Shown here: positions 32,690 to 45,959 of the stretch, in pieces
How the letters are laid out: each line of letters starts with the position of its first letter
Position numbering within the stretch: the first letter of the stretch is position 1
Source: Rhabdornis inornatus
Lineage: Eukaryota > Chordata > Aves > Passeriformes > Rhabdornithidae
DNA length: 64,000 bases
NCBI GenBank assembly: GCA_013397075.1
Contig: VWZS01000496.1
Location: forward strand, 62,001-126,000
Direction of reading: 5' to 3'
Notes under the pieces: generated by a model
The model's input: the letters and a program-made list of their open reading frames with translations, nothing else
Database searches by the model: none
Told to the model about the DNA's origin: nothing
Made by a program: the position numbers and the translations under genes

Positions 32690-35506
32690 ACCAGCTGCTA
32701 CTTTTCACCTTGTGGTTTGAAAGTGGCTCTTAACCTCTAGTTTCTCTGAGCTAGTGATAGAATCAAATAGTCAGGATAGCATTCCCACTTCCTCTAGTGA
32801 TGAACTTTGTGGTCTTGGGCAGTTACGTAACCTCATTTCTGCATTTCTATAACTACAAGTAAGGGCAGTAATCTTTCAGTACCTTACAAGAAAGTTGTCT
32901 AGTGAGCACGAGGCAATTCCTGTGATATTTTGAAAATTCAAAATACCAACTGATTAAGTCTCTCTTTTATTATTAATATTGCACTTGCAGTAAAAAAAAC
33001 CCCATAATCCTTTAAGATTAACAATGCCATAAATGTAAGATTTGTGCTTGAAAACTTAAGTGAAAAATTAAGGCATTAAAAATTTCTGCTTCTCTAAAAA
33101 AATCCCCCAAACCTTGTTCTGTCTCCAAATGCTAAGATGAAGTTTATTGATATTCAGGCAGCAAACAGAATGTCATTACATGTGTGTTTCAGATATGAAC
33201 ATTATTATCAATGTTTTGAGGGTAAAGGAAAAGGCTATCGTATCCTCTCCAATCAAATGTTATATCCTAGGCAGAACCAAATATTGAGCTGTGGTGGGAG
33301 CAAGTGTGGTGGGGAGGGGGGGAACCACCAAGAATATCTCTGCAAATATTCTAGCAGTGACCTTTCAGGCCAGTAACCAGGAAATATCTACATCAAATTA
33401 AAAAATATTAATGCAGCTGTAAGACTGTTACTGAACTATATAGCAGTGAAGACAAACATTAGTACCTCTGCCCTTTAGAAAAGATCACAGATCAGACCGC
33501 ATAGTCACAGTATTCCATAGTCTGCTTTGGGAAGATGCCTAGTGGCAAATTAAGGGACTGATCCTTGTGTGTAAAATAATAGCAATTTTTCTTCTGTAAG
33601 GGTTATCAAGACTGAGAATCAGATACTCCATGGGTCCATTTCAGACAGGGGACAATAAAGATTGAATCAGTACTTGAATTCAGAAATTTTTAATCCTGAA
33701 ATGCAGGTTGGGATGTGTGTGTGTAGGGGGATTACCTTATTTGCTTTTAATTAGAGCAGTACTAAAATAGTTAATATGTACATTCAGAATTTATCATTTT
33801 TAATGTAAACATTTGAAGAAAACTCTCCCTAGAGTGAATGTGTAATACTTACATTCTGCCTGGTTCCTCCTTAGGCTGAAAATACAGATTCATACATCTT
33901 GCTGTGATAATAAAGAGTACTTTCGAGTTTCCATAGCCTTTTGCTAACTAATTTGAAGGGTGTATTTTGTAACCATCTTGTTGCCTGGAGAATGTTGTCG
34001 CTGTGTTGGACAGCTAATAACTATAGCCACAGGGCTCTGAAGACTGCTAATTAGAGCAATTTAGAATAACTAAAGTTCTGTTCCTGGGAGGACACTGAAG
34101 TGTTCCCTCCCCAAAGCAGCATGCCACAATTTCAGAGGCAATTTATTGTAATAAAATGCATAAGTTATCTGGTATCCCAAGGATTTACAAATCTGGCTAT
34201 CTATTACAGTTCTCTTACCCCTGATGTTATTTGGGACACTTGTGTATGCCTTGTAGCATTCCTGGAGATATAAAAATGGAAAAACTCTGTCAATCAGGCA
34301 TTGTCTATCTTACTTTATTTAGTTACCAGTCAGAACCAAGCTGTTCAAATGCACAGAAACAATTTACTGTCCTGCTGATGTGGCTTTCCACCTTGAGACA
34401 AAATTATTGAGCATTGAGAGAAGAGTTGTCAAATACATTGTGATTCTGTGAGTGTAGTGTCATGGATTTTCTTAAGATTTTTTTCATAAAAATCAATTGT
34501 TGCCTCTCTCTGCTTACCAGAACAATTGGACAGAAGGGGAGATCAGCTCTCTGGTCACATTCAGATTTGCCAAGAAGACAGCAGTTGTTGGTCTCTATTT
34601 CTGCACATAGGCTAACAATAGAATGGTACTTTGACATTCAGATCTACATTTTCCTCTCTTAATTTTTCTTTAAGTTTTGATGAATTAGTTGCTGTGAGCT
34701 TGTTTCTGCTGCCCTTGTGTACAAGTGATTTGTATTAATCAAAGCGAGTGCTGTACAGTGAAGGATTGCCAGGCCAGATGGTGGCAAATAGGCTGCCAGT
34801 AGCACCGTAAAAACCTGAGGTGGCTATTTATTGCTCAGGTGTGGCTTTCTCCTTTGCTTATGACATATTTTTTGTGACAGGATGTTGAGTGGCAGGGTTG
34901 GTTGGGCCGGCGCATGGAGCTCTGTTTCACTGCAGTGTTGTAGGGCTCAGAATCCCAGTGCAGTCCCATAGGCTGATCCCTGAGCTCCCAGCTGGCTGGC
35001 AAAGGGGGAATGCTCATTCTGCTGATGTTGTGCAATGGTTTTGAAAAGCTATGAATGAAAGAAGTGTAAAGTAAAATTTTAAAAATATTATCTTCTGCTT
35101 GTATTCAACTCTAGAAAGCAGCAAGAGCTTTTAATTGTATTTCTATGCCTAATTAATGAGGGGGTGAACACTCCCATGGAACCACTGCTGTGCTCCATTT
35201 AATCCTAATTTGGCTAGATGAATTTGACCAGAATGGGGGGGAATAAAAAGCTTTCCAAAATTTGCCATATAAATAAAATCTGTCTAACACATTTTTGGTA
35301 CTTTTTGTGAAGCTCACAGTCACTGAAACTGGACTTGAACCTGTCCCTAAAATGAATGATTCACACTTTGTTTGCTTTTCACAAGCATTTCTGAAGGTGC
35401 AACTTCAACCATGTTATAGGAGCTCATATCATCATTAAAACTAGGCCGATGACATTTAAGGCAAGTGTGTGTTTTTGTCAGATTTCCCTCAAAATCATTT
35501 GGGTTC
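32690..35506. other. Intergenic, AT-rich, no recognised feature
   Basis: No repeat or coding exon recognised in these 2.8 kb. The longest open frame is 79 codons. A slightly GC-richer patch at 34740-35035 has no identity I can name. Confidence 0.55.
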
Positions 35507-35511
35507 TGTTA

Positions 35512-36462
35512 TGTCATGGTTTTGATTTGCCAATTAAGATATACTCATTTCTTGTTGTGACTTCAGAACCAGGAGTAGAAGCAAGGCAGGCCTAAAACTT
35601 AAGAGGGTATAACAAGAAATTTATTAACTACACAAAGGGGAAAAAAAAACCATCCAGAGTAAGATTGTCAGACCACTCTTACCTTCCTTTTCTCAACCTT
35701 CAGAAAAACAGAACAACATACAAGAAACTGCTAAAATTAATTCCCAACTCAAACAGTCCCTTCTTCCGTTCACTTTGGAGTGAGAAGCTTCCTCTTGTTA
35801 GGCTATAGGGATTTTTTTCCACAAGAAAGTAGAAAACAGTCTTCTCGTGGTTTCACTTTCACGATTCTGCATCCGCCCGGTATCTGCAAGTCGTGGCACT
35901 CCTCCCAACTCCACAGCCTTCTCAAAGATGTACTTGTGGGTCGATGGTCAAAATACATGGGGTACTACTTTTAAGAATGAAATGTTCCAAAGCAAAGGTT
36001 CTCTTCATCTTTTTTCTCTCCGTTCATGCTTCATTCTCTGAAAACCGAGACTCCCCTTCTTTCCTCGGGACAACGNGGGGGGGGAGCGGCTGGGATTTTT
36101 ATATTAGTTTGAGTCTCTCTGGTCACTGTCCATGGCCACCCCCCTTCTCTCTCTCTCTGCCAGGCCATGCCAGCTCCCCAGACACGGGGCCCGGCCCGGC
36201 CCCCCTGCCAGGCCCACAGGCCTGCAGTGGAGCCAGGCCAGGGCCCTGTTACCTGCACTGCTGCCGGAAAAGCCAAGAGGCCTCAGTTCCGGATTACCTC
36301 CTTCAAAATGTGTGTTCACGGGGCGAACTAACTTTCTTCAATTGGTTCTTCACGCTGTCAATAACCAAACCAGCCTTCAATTGGTCACTATCAACTCCCA
36401 GGGGAGTACTCACAGAGAAAACTCCTCTTTGAGTTTTTTCCTCTCCAGGTCAAACTACGACA
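35512..36462 (-). mobile_element. Solo LTR, ERVL-like, with 5-bp target-site duplication
   Basis: A 951-bp element with TG...CA ends and imperfect inverted termini: TGTCATGGTTTTGA on the left, TGTCGTAGTTTGA on the right read from the other strand. It is flanked by identical TGTTA at 35507-35511 and 36463-36467. Orientation is minus: on that strand a TATAAAA-like box lies near 36100 and AATAAA near 35620. No internal retroviral coding region is attached, so it is a solo LTR left by recombination. The 5-bp duplication and terminal sequence suit class III (ERVL-type) elements. One ambiguous base (n) lies at 36076 before a G run. Confidence 0.82.
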
Positions 36463-38626
36463 TGTTACTATGGTGTATCTCCAGGTTTTGGATAAAAAAT
36501 TTGAATGTAAATCTTGTGCCAGGCAGGTACAGACAGAACTGAAGGAAAGCACTTAATTACATCCACATTGTTTGCACCTTGTTCAGAAAGCAAGAACATG
36601 GCTGCTTTAAGTTTTTTAACAGTTGTCACCCAAAGTACTTCCACTGCTGCTTTAAAGGTCACCTCAGATTCATGAATCACCTGGGGTTAATGTGCTACTA
36701 ATCATCAGAAACTGGGTGAAAATAACTGGTTCAGCATTGTGAATGCTCTTGTGCTAGATGTAAATAAAATAAAATAAAATAAAATAAAATAAAATAAAAT
36801 ACCAAGAAGGGAATCTGTACTTTAATGATTGGTGTTAAATAGGAATTCTGCTGCAGCTGAAACCATGCAGTCTTGCCTTCTGACTCCATTACCAGCTTTT
36901 GGTCTCTGCACTGTTCTCTGATCTGATCGGATGAGCTGTTTCTCATTGCCTCTATAACCCATGGCTTATGTTGTTCTTTCTCCTTCCTCCTCTTTTAACT
37001 TCTGCTCTTCGCTTTCCTTCACCACATCTGCTGTGTTTAAAGTGGAAGAATCTCTTTAACACACTGCTTCCATCTCTGCTTACTCATTCCTGGGTTTTGC
37101 CAAAGCTATCCTCCCTTTAGATCTCACTGTGAAGAACAACTTCACCTTTTTGATACTCACCATTGCTTCAAGAGCATTGTGCTCATCACTACAGTGTGAT
37201 CAGAACCACCTACTCTGCTCCGTGATACTGGTGTTGGGTGGTAATTATGCCTGTGCTGTGGGAAAGCATTGAGGTGGAGAATCTCTGCCCCACCATGGCT
37301 TCTCTTTCAGTTCATCATAATTACCAAACAAAGCAGGCTCTTCCATTTCAAAGAAATAGCTTTTCTTATGACTAGTGATGTCTGTATTTTTATTAGACCA
37401 CCTTTCTTTTCTTGTTTAATTTGTATTTTGACACTTTTTAAAAAATTATATTTCTATTGTGTCTTTTTTCATGTGTGTATAACTTTTTTATGATTCCCCA
37501 AGTGCTTTGGCTGGCAAAGTCTTAATGACTAAAATTACTGTCATGTTACAGCTATAGAAATCCGCTCCCTTCTTGGAATGGGACATGCAAGTTTGAAGAT
37601 GCTGAGGAAAGTTAGAATCATGTAATCATAGAATACTTCAAGTAAAATAGGAATACATGGGAAATATATTTGTAATATAATCTTGCAGTTATGAACCGTT
37701 GAAGCATTGGTCTTCATCATTCTCCATTAAGCACATATACCGAACGTTGTATTTATGCTATTTTTACAGTGTTGTTGGCTCTGTAGAACAGATCCACCCA
37801 GACTAACTTGGTATAAGTTGAAAGCTGACAGTAATCAGGAAGTACCAAAGAATTCTGTTCGAGCTAGAAAACCTGCTTAAGTGTCCAGGTACATTGTCAT
37901 GCTAATTAACTCTGAGCTGCTTTTGGAAAGCTGGAGTACCTGAGGTGACTTCTAACTCATGCAGCTCTACACTGCTCTGCAGATAAATTAGTAACTGTCT
38001 ACACATTGATCTGACAGTTTTTCTGTTATTTGGAACAGAAGGAGCTGTTTGGGATTGTTGGTTGTTTTTCAATAACAGTTATTAATACTTTGGTACAAAC
38101 CCAAGTGAATAAAATATGGATAAACAAGCAGTTGAGGATTCAGAGATAACTCTTAAGAGCTGTAGAGTAGATGATGTACTTTTCTGCCAGAAGACAGCAT
38201 GACAAACTCAGAGGATCTGTTCTCATAGTCCTCTGCATTGCAAATAACTGTGTTTCAGAGCCAAGTTCTCCATAAACCCCAGCTAAACTATGTAGGTCGT
38301 GTTAGCATTTGGCCAGCACAGCTACAAGCAAGGTCAAGCAAGAGCATAGCACAGGAAACATTTATGCATTAATGGCAATTTCGTTGTTACAGTTTACGGT
38401 TTGTAAGGAATAATTTCCCAGCTGGGGCAGTTCCAAGGCAGAAAGCAAATTTACCCAGCTTTTTACTTTTCAGATATTACCTGCCTTTGTAAGGGCTCTG
38501 CAGATCACAAAATGTGTGCAAAATTCTGATAAAAGTTAAGTGATGACTTAAAGTCAGTCTCAGCTTCTCCCGCAGAGCCAGTGAATGGGAGAGACAGGAT
38601 ACATTTGTCTTCCTCTGGTCATGCAA
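36463..38626. other. Intergenic with an AAAAT microsatellite
   Basis: AT-rich sequence with no coding exon recognised. It contains the AAAAT repeat at 36761-36800 and a short possible CR1 relic (AATCATAGAATACTTCAAG) near 37623. Confidence 0.6.
36761..36800. repeat. (AAAAT)n microsatellite
   Basis: About eight tandem AAAAT/TAAAA units, nearly perfect. The minus strand reads as a run of TTTTA units. Confidence 0.95.
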
Positions 38627-39143
38627 TGTGATGGGTTGATCCTGGCCAGCAACAAAGCACCCACCAGCCCTTCTCTTACATCCTCCCACAGCAGGGGTGG
38701 GGGAGAGAATTGGAAGAAGAAAGGCAAGAAAAATTTGTGTCTCAAGAAAAAGACAGTTAAGTAAATGAAGAAAAAAAAATGAAAAAGTCAATAACCACTG
38801 CTCACCTAAAGGCTCATGCCCAGGCAGTGTCTAAGCCATGACTGTATTGGAAAGATTCCCGCCCCAGTTTTATTGTTGAGCAAGGCATATAGCATGGAAT
38901 AACCCATGCCATAACCCATGCCAGTTGTCCCAGCCATGTCTCCTCCCAGCCTCCTGTCTGACCCCAGCCAGTTTGTGGGGGATAGAGGGAAAACCAAGAG
39001 TGATCTTGGCACACTGTAATCACTGCTCAGCCTTAGCTAAAAATCAGTCTGTTATTAACAATGTTTTAACCATGAATCTAAGATACAGCATCTTACAAGT
39101 TGCTGTAACAAAAATTAACTCCATCCCACCCAGAACCAGTACA
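38627..39143 (-). mobile_element. Avian ERVL-type solo LTR, old
   Basis: Read on the minus strand it starts TGTACTGGTTCTGGGTGGGA, has GAGTTAATTTT, the CAATAAAACTGGGG block where family members have a TATA box, AACTGTCTTTTTCTTGAG, TTCTCTCCCCCACCCC and ends ...AACCCATCACA. This order is that of the common avian ERVL LTR as I remember it. It is 517 bp, lacks internal sequence and has only weakly similar flanks (TGCAA and TAAAA), so it is older and more decayed than the LTR at 35.5 kb. Confidence 0.8.
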
Positions 39144-40770
39144 TAAAATGATAGGTAAGCCTGACCTTGCAGTGAGATTAACACCCTGCTAACTCTACAT
39201 ATTACCTGATTCTATTTGTATCTTCTTTTTAAAAATTTTCTTTAGTCCATGGTAATGATATGTATCCACTTGTCATAAAGAAATATCAGTATTTAAACTT
39301 CTAATACATTTTATGAAAGCTATAAGCAACATTTTCAAATTGAATAGCTGAAATTGTGCGTCTGATCTCTATTTATGCACATAAATATTTTGGTCTTCAG
39401 ACATGTTCTTCATTTGTATTTCCAGAAAATTTGTATTAGGCTTCATTTTACAGTGGTTGTGTATTCATTAGTTTTTATTTGCTTTTCATGACATATTTTC
39501 ATTGCATATTTCGGTGAAATTCTAGTTAAATAAATCAGTAACCTAGGTAAATATAAACCTCTGGTTTAGAGAAACTTTTTCTTGTAGAACTGTCTCAGTT
39601 TTTTTCTAGAAAAGCCTGTGCTGCCACGTGGTGAAATATCACCTTGTTTAGGGCCTTTCTGGAATGTAATTTATAGCAATCCTCCAGTTGATCTGTAAGC
39701 GCCCCTACTTTACTTGAGCTCGTGTTTTTTATGTGAAATTTGTTACATTTATTTCTGGAACAGAGGACTACTTGAAGCACAGAAGCTGGGATGACATATA
39801 ATGTGAGATAGAGGGGTGGTATTAGGCTGGAAACAGTAATATTTTCAAAGCCAAGCAGTGTTTTGACATAGAAATGCTAAAAGGATGAGGGGACCATCAG
39901 TCTTCATTTTATTTGTCCAATGAGAGCACTGTGGAACTACTGTATCTGTGTTTGGGCTGACTGAGTTTTGTGTCTTTTCTACCATGTGAGTTACAAACTA
40001 AGTGATGCAGGTGCTAAACCTGTGCAGTCCTGTTGCAGACAGCTCATACCCCACCTGGCCTCCAGCTGCTGTTCCAGAAGTGCACAAGTCTTAGTAAGTC
40101 CTGTTCTGTTTCCACCAGTCCCATACTGATACTTTTACGTATCTGTTTTTGGGTACCCAAATCACGTTTTAAGTATCAGTTCTAGTGGATAAGTCTACAC
40201 AAATCCTGTAAGCCACAGTTCTGCAGGTCCTATATCAGCCATATCATTGGAGCTGCTGTACAGGCTCCTCTGTGCATGTCAAAATAAGGTCCTCTCAAAG
40301 ATATTTAAGACCCAGCAAGTTGCCCTCTGTCTTGCAGTCAGACAGCTACAGCTTTGCTTCATTTGAGTTTGTCTGCCTGTGTATCCCCTGTGTTTGTGTG
40401 TCTGCTTGGCTTTTGGCAAAATTATTTATGCCCTTTCCAGTCTGCCTTTCAGAATCATCCTGAGGCCTTGGTTTGGCTCAGTCTTCTGGTCTTCAGTCTG
40501 TTTTTCTTGGCTCTCATCTGCTTCACAGCATTTCTTGTGACTCTGACTCTTGTCAGTGGTTTATCCAGCTATTTCAGGAGGTGTTTTGAGTCTTGACTCT
40601 TCCATTTTGTCTCTGTCTTGTGAGTTGGCCAGAAATGTGAAGGTCACCATAACCTAGATTTGAGTCATCTGAGTGCATCCTTATGTCTCATGTTGAATTC
40701 CTAAATACTTACCAGCATATTCTTCTTACTTTGAACCCTAAGACAACATCAGAACATAGACTTTTAAACC
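39144..40770. other. Intergenic, no recognised feature
   Basis: AT-rich unique-looking sequence; the longest open frame (80 codons at 40354-40596) is Phe/Ser/Leu-rich and resembles no protein I know. Confidence 0.55.
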
Positions 40771-40775
40771 AAACC

Positions 40776-41451
40776 TGACGCGGCTCCCCTGGGCCACTCA
40801 CACTCTGGCCCACCCAGCTAGCTCCCTGGGTGAGACCATGTCAAGAGTGGGCTGTCCCCCAAATCCTGGGAATCGGGAGTCCAGCTAGGGCAGATGCCCT
40901 CTCAAATAGGCAGCGGCACGTCTGGAGAGAGGCGAAGGATCAGAGGGAGTCCTTTTGCAGGTCCAGGAAAAGGTTTATTAGGGAGCAGGAACAGGAGGTA
41001 ACAGCAGGTAGGGAGGGACACCCCAAAAGGCACTGAAAACAGGGTGACAGCACCTTAAATAGGGGACCTCCCCCATGGGAGGGTACATCCAGCCGACCAA
41101 TCAATACAACTCAGGGGCGTGACACAAGGCCAGGCACAGTAACTCAACAACCAATGGGGGAAACCATAGGCGGGGATTGTACAACACTAACAAATGGAGA
41201 ACCAAGGAGGGGATAACTGACACGGAACCTGCTAGAACTTTAGGAGGGGCCAGGGGGGATTGACAACAGCAGGGGCGTGGATAAGGGTGACTGACGGGGA
41301 ACAATCTGGAAAGCTGGGAGGGGATAGGGCTGATTGATAGGGGGAAGGCAGGGAGTAGGGCAACCACAACTGGAACAAATGGGGGTTTCAACAGAGGGAT
41401 AAACCATTTAACATAGGGAAAAACAAAGGTAAAATAACACAATGCAGCGCA
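40776..41451 (-). mobile_element. Solo LTR of an endogenous retrovirus, minus orientation
   Basis: A GC-richer 676-bp block that stands out from its surroundings, starting TGACGCGGC and ending GCAGCGCA. The repeated flank AAACCT occurs at 40771-40776 and 41451-41456, overlapping the ends; with strict TG...CA ends the duplication is AACC. On the minus strand there is a TATTTAA box near 41058 and an AATAAA at 40979-40974 about 80 bases further on, which gives a short R region and a U5 of about 200 bases. No gag, pol or env attached. The class is uncertain: 4-bp duplication would suit ERV1, 6-bp ERVK. Confidence 0.78.
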
Positions 41452-41456
41452 AACCT

Positions 41457-44400
41457 AAGAAGGCTTGGTATGCTCCTTAAGATCCTCCTGTAGCTTTGGA
41501 TGACTCATTCCTTCTAAGTGAATAGAAAGGGAGATCAAATGTTTGGTGCTTGGACCATACAGAAAATAAACCCCATTGCATTTCACAATAAATGCTGCCC
41601 CAAGTGCCACAGAGAAATGGCAGCCAGCATACAGCAGACTGGAAAGACCTTCTGTTATTTTTCTGAAGTTCTGAAATGAAAAGAACATGCCTGTGAATAT
41701 ATTTAAGCAATATATTCTTTTTATACTGCACTTTGTGTTCTGTAAATGCCCCTGAAAATCAACAAAAACAAATTGTTCCTAATGTATTCTGTGTTTTGCA
41801 AAGAGACCAAGTCTTTCCTCCTGATTTATTAATGTTTGGAAAAAAGTCATTGCACATAAAAATCTTATATTAAAAATAGTAATTCATGATGTTTTAATAC
41901 CTTTTTCCCATAGTTAAAGAAGAGTAGGAAGTATAGTATTTTTTTGTTGTTCTGAAAATATTTCTATTCTTTGACAGTAACTGGCATCAAGAACAACAAC
42001 AAAGATAATAAACCATACTGAATATTTGTCCCCTGATGTTTTATGTCTACTCAGAAAAGATAAGGTACAGACAATTCTTCAGCTGCAGTAAATTTTTCAT
42101 TTTTATTGTGCAGAGCTAAATTTATCCTTGCTGTAATTTTTCTGAAATCAGCAGAGTTATTTCTGCTAGGCAGGAGAGTGACTTGCTCTGATTGTGTTGC
42201 TGTTCTAGGAGGGGCTCACTCCAGCAGAGAATCTTCTCTTCAGTTGAATACACATGTACAGGTAAATTATGTTTGTCTGCACAACTGCTTGTATGATTGT
42301 AGCCAGCACAGACAGGAGAGCACAGGGACTTGGATCTGTGCCTTTCAGGTGCAGGAGACGAGCTCCTGTTGTTTCAGGGGGAGGATGCTGCTCCTTGTCA
42401 CATGCTTCATCTGTAAAGCTTTACCACAGACATGATTAGGCAGAAGAAATCTTTTTTCTTCAGAAAAAAACTTGGGTTAGAAGTTATGAGATGTCCAGGC
42501 TTTATATTTTCTAGAGAGTTTCCTGAAATCAAGGCAGGGAAAGCTTTGGTTTTTAAAATAAGCTTCTCGTGTTGTAGCAGAATATTTTGTGCTTATTAAA
42601 AAAACCAAAACAACGAAACCGATGGGTGGGACAAATAAAAATAGGGCAAAATATTTGAAAATCTGGATTTTTAATATAGTTGATTAATTTTTTTCACCTT
42701 CTTTGGAAGTATCATGTTTCCAAAAATGTATATGGTTCATTTCTGTGCTTATTTTTATTTATTTTTAATGGGTTCTCTCACTCTCATCAGTAGCATATGT
42801 ATGATACAGGTTGCCATGGTAAACAATGAATTTTTTATTAACATTGTAAATATTAATTTAGAACATGAGTAGCTGGTAACCAAGATGTTAACACTGCTTT
42901 GGAGATTTTCCTGCTCCTGAGGTGACAGAAATTATATCTGGAGTTAAAAATGTGAAAAGCAACATGTCTTGGGAATGAGGTTCTTTAGTGATAGTACAGC
43001 AGCCTAAGGGCACAGAAATGTAGGATATTTGGACTGTGAAGCAAAGACAATAGAAGATCAGACATAAGCTGCTGAATGTTATAACTAGAGATGACGTGGA
43101 ACCAAGGTTCAAGTTTTAAATTCCTTCCTTAAATTTCTGGACATTTTACTGTCAGTTCTTTGCATCAGAGTGTGACCAAGTGGCTGAGCTGAATCCAGTA
43201 TAAAAAAAATAAGAGAGTGTAAAGTGATGGGAGCCAGCTTCAATGCAGGGCACAGGGCTGCCCCCCTGCAGTTTCATTTATGATGTTACATCTAACTTGC
43301 TGCTCTAATCAAGTAATTTTAGGCACATTTTTGAGCACTCTTAGTTTCCCAAATTTCACTGAGAATAGTGGGAGTTATGTGCTAGAACATTCTTGAAAGT
43401 TCACTTTTCTAGACATATAATATCTCTTAAACTCATGTCCTTCATCCATTGTGAAATGAGTCCAATGCAGCTTTCTTTCTTGGAAGAAAAGGAAATTGAA
43501 GTATTTTTGAATAGGAGGTAGTTTTGTCCAGTGTCTTTTTTTTGTAGAACCTGTGATTCCTGATGAGTTTCTATTCATCCATTAAGTCCTTGGTGACAGA
43601 GTGTTAATTATTCACTGTACATTTGCTTTTGGAAAAGTTACAGGGTGGTTGTTGTATTGCCTTGGGACTTTGACTTGTATTTGATGCTGTCACTGAAGAG
43701 TGATTTTAGAAGAAGCTACGTGATAAGAGGCACTATCTTTCAGCTGATATGTTAAATTGAGGTCGCTTCTGTCAATGGCCCTCTTAAAAATCACCTCTGT
43801 GTCTTGTCAGACATTCCATTTCCCAGTGAAATTAATTCTAAAAATCAAGGACTGTGTCTGAGATATTACAAAGCCCATAATAGTGGCTCTGTTTGCCCCA
43901 TCATGTTTGGCACTACTGGTATTTCACTTACTATTTTTGTCAGGACTTATATTAGAAAACTCAATTTTACTCCGTTCTGTATCACAAAGCAGCATATGTC
44001 ACCCTAACTCCACTGAGCAGAGTAAGATTACTACATGAAATCTTATATCATCTTGTGACATATATGTACACACAAGATTACTCAGAAAATAACTTGTCAC
44101 TATTGTAGACACTTCATGGTTGCTGGAAAAAACACTCCGTACTGAAGGTCACATGTATATATACATGGATTTAACAGCTCTATTCACCCTTTGTAGAACA
44201 ATGCTGCTAGCAGAATGACAAGAGACCAGTTAAGCTTCATACTTCCAAGGGAAACTTTCTGATCTCCTCTGTTTAAAGGACTGATGTTCATTATATTGGA
44301 AGGAAATAGAACTTATTCACTACTTTGTTTTGTGAAAGTAAAAGCACTTTCAACTCCAGTTCACCTTGGACTCTATTATAAGGACTCCAAACAGGTGACA

Positions 44401-45959
44401 AATGTTGCTGTACAGAATACCTTATTGATTTCAGCATTAGATTTGACTTTCAGAGTGTTAATTAATTGATTTGAATCATGTTGAGGATTTTTTTTTAAGT
44501 ACTGATAAACAGTTTAGCTAGTTCAGTGTCTTTTACATGAGATGTTATAAAACATAGTTCCTTTCAGATTCCTTGTAGATAGGAATCTTACAACCCATTC
44601 ACAAGAACAGGACTGGGAAACTGGTTTTCATGCATCTCTCCTCCATACTTTGTTCAGTGTCCTCTGTGCTTCTCTTCTTGATGCGCTGCAGTAGTGATTT
44701 CAAAGGCAAGAAGGCTTCCCTTCTGCCGGTCTCCGGAGAAGCCACTTCGATTTTGCCATATTGTAACCTGTTGACATGTAACATTTACTATTAGTGTCCT
44801 GTGTCTCTGAGGTGGCTCTTGAAAGTCCAGTCTTTCTCTTGGTGTTCTGACTTACTGTGTATCTAGAACTAAAGTTTGTTTTGACTATGTGACGCTGGTT
44901 GTCTTAAAACATGTCACAAAACCACTAAGTTTCTTTTATTTCTGTGGAATGTATTGGATAAGAAGAAAAAACATTTGACATTCTTATTTTGTACACAAAA
45001 AATTATGTTCTGAATGATTTATTTGACTTCTAATAGACCCACACTCAGTTTTTCACAAGGTTCTGATCTGGCTTTGTGTTAATTGGTTTCGTTAATGGTT
45101 CCAGCGATATCTTACGACAAATGTTATATGTGACCCAGTAGTGTTGTGTTCTTTGTAGTCCATGGAAGACACCTGAAAACTAAGTTCTAAAATCATTAGT
45201 TATAGATATAGGAAAAGGTTGAGGTCATTCACTGTTAAATTTCTCTCCCTGTCCTATTTCTTAAATAAATTATAAGAAGCATAGCATTTATGAAGTCTAG
45301 TGACAATTATTTTTGTATATAAATTAGACATTACCTGTTCCATTTTGGAAATGCAGTGGAATAATTTCAGTGAGCAAAGTTTCCAACTTGTTTAATAAAA
45401 ATTGAGATCTCTTTCTGAATTATGTAACAACAATAACAACAAATCCAGAAGGATCATTGTGCTCACTGTCAATATATCTGTGTGGGCTTACTTCTTGATT
45501 GTTAAATGGCAGCTGAGTCTGTCAACATTTTACAGCAAGCAAGCTGGCACCTAAATTAATATTCTACCTCTTTCATATGAATTTTAGGAATTATATAAAA
45601 TAAGTAGATATTTATTCAAGGCATGAATGTTTAATTAAAATGCAGAACTTCCTAGTTATATCAAATGCTGTCATGAAGAATTCACTTGAAAGCAGTTCAG
45701 CCATTACAGGGGAGTGTATGGCTTAGTCAGCTTATTTTTCTTTCACTTAACTTGAGTTCTAATGTGAAATTTCCTTAAAAGCTTTGTTTCTTTTTAAAAT
45801 GTTTTGTGGGCTTTCTTTCTCCACAGAAATTTCAGTTGTCATATTTAATTTAGGAGTCTTTCCTTAATGAAATTTGTATTTATAAAAGTTGGCAGCCTTG
45901 TAGGCAAAATGCTGTGTTTATTCTCAGACAAGAATGTTGTGCTGTGCCTAGCTGGGCAT
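41457..45959. other. Intergenic, AT-rich, no recognised feature
   Basis: Four and a half kilobases without repeat or coding exon that I recognise. The longest open frame is 109 codons at 42106-42435 and looks random. Confidence 0.55.
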
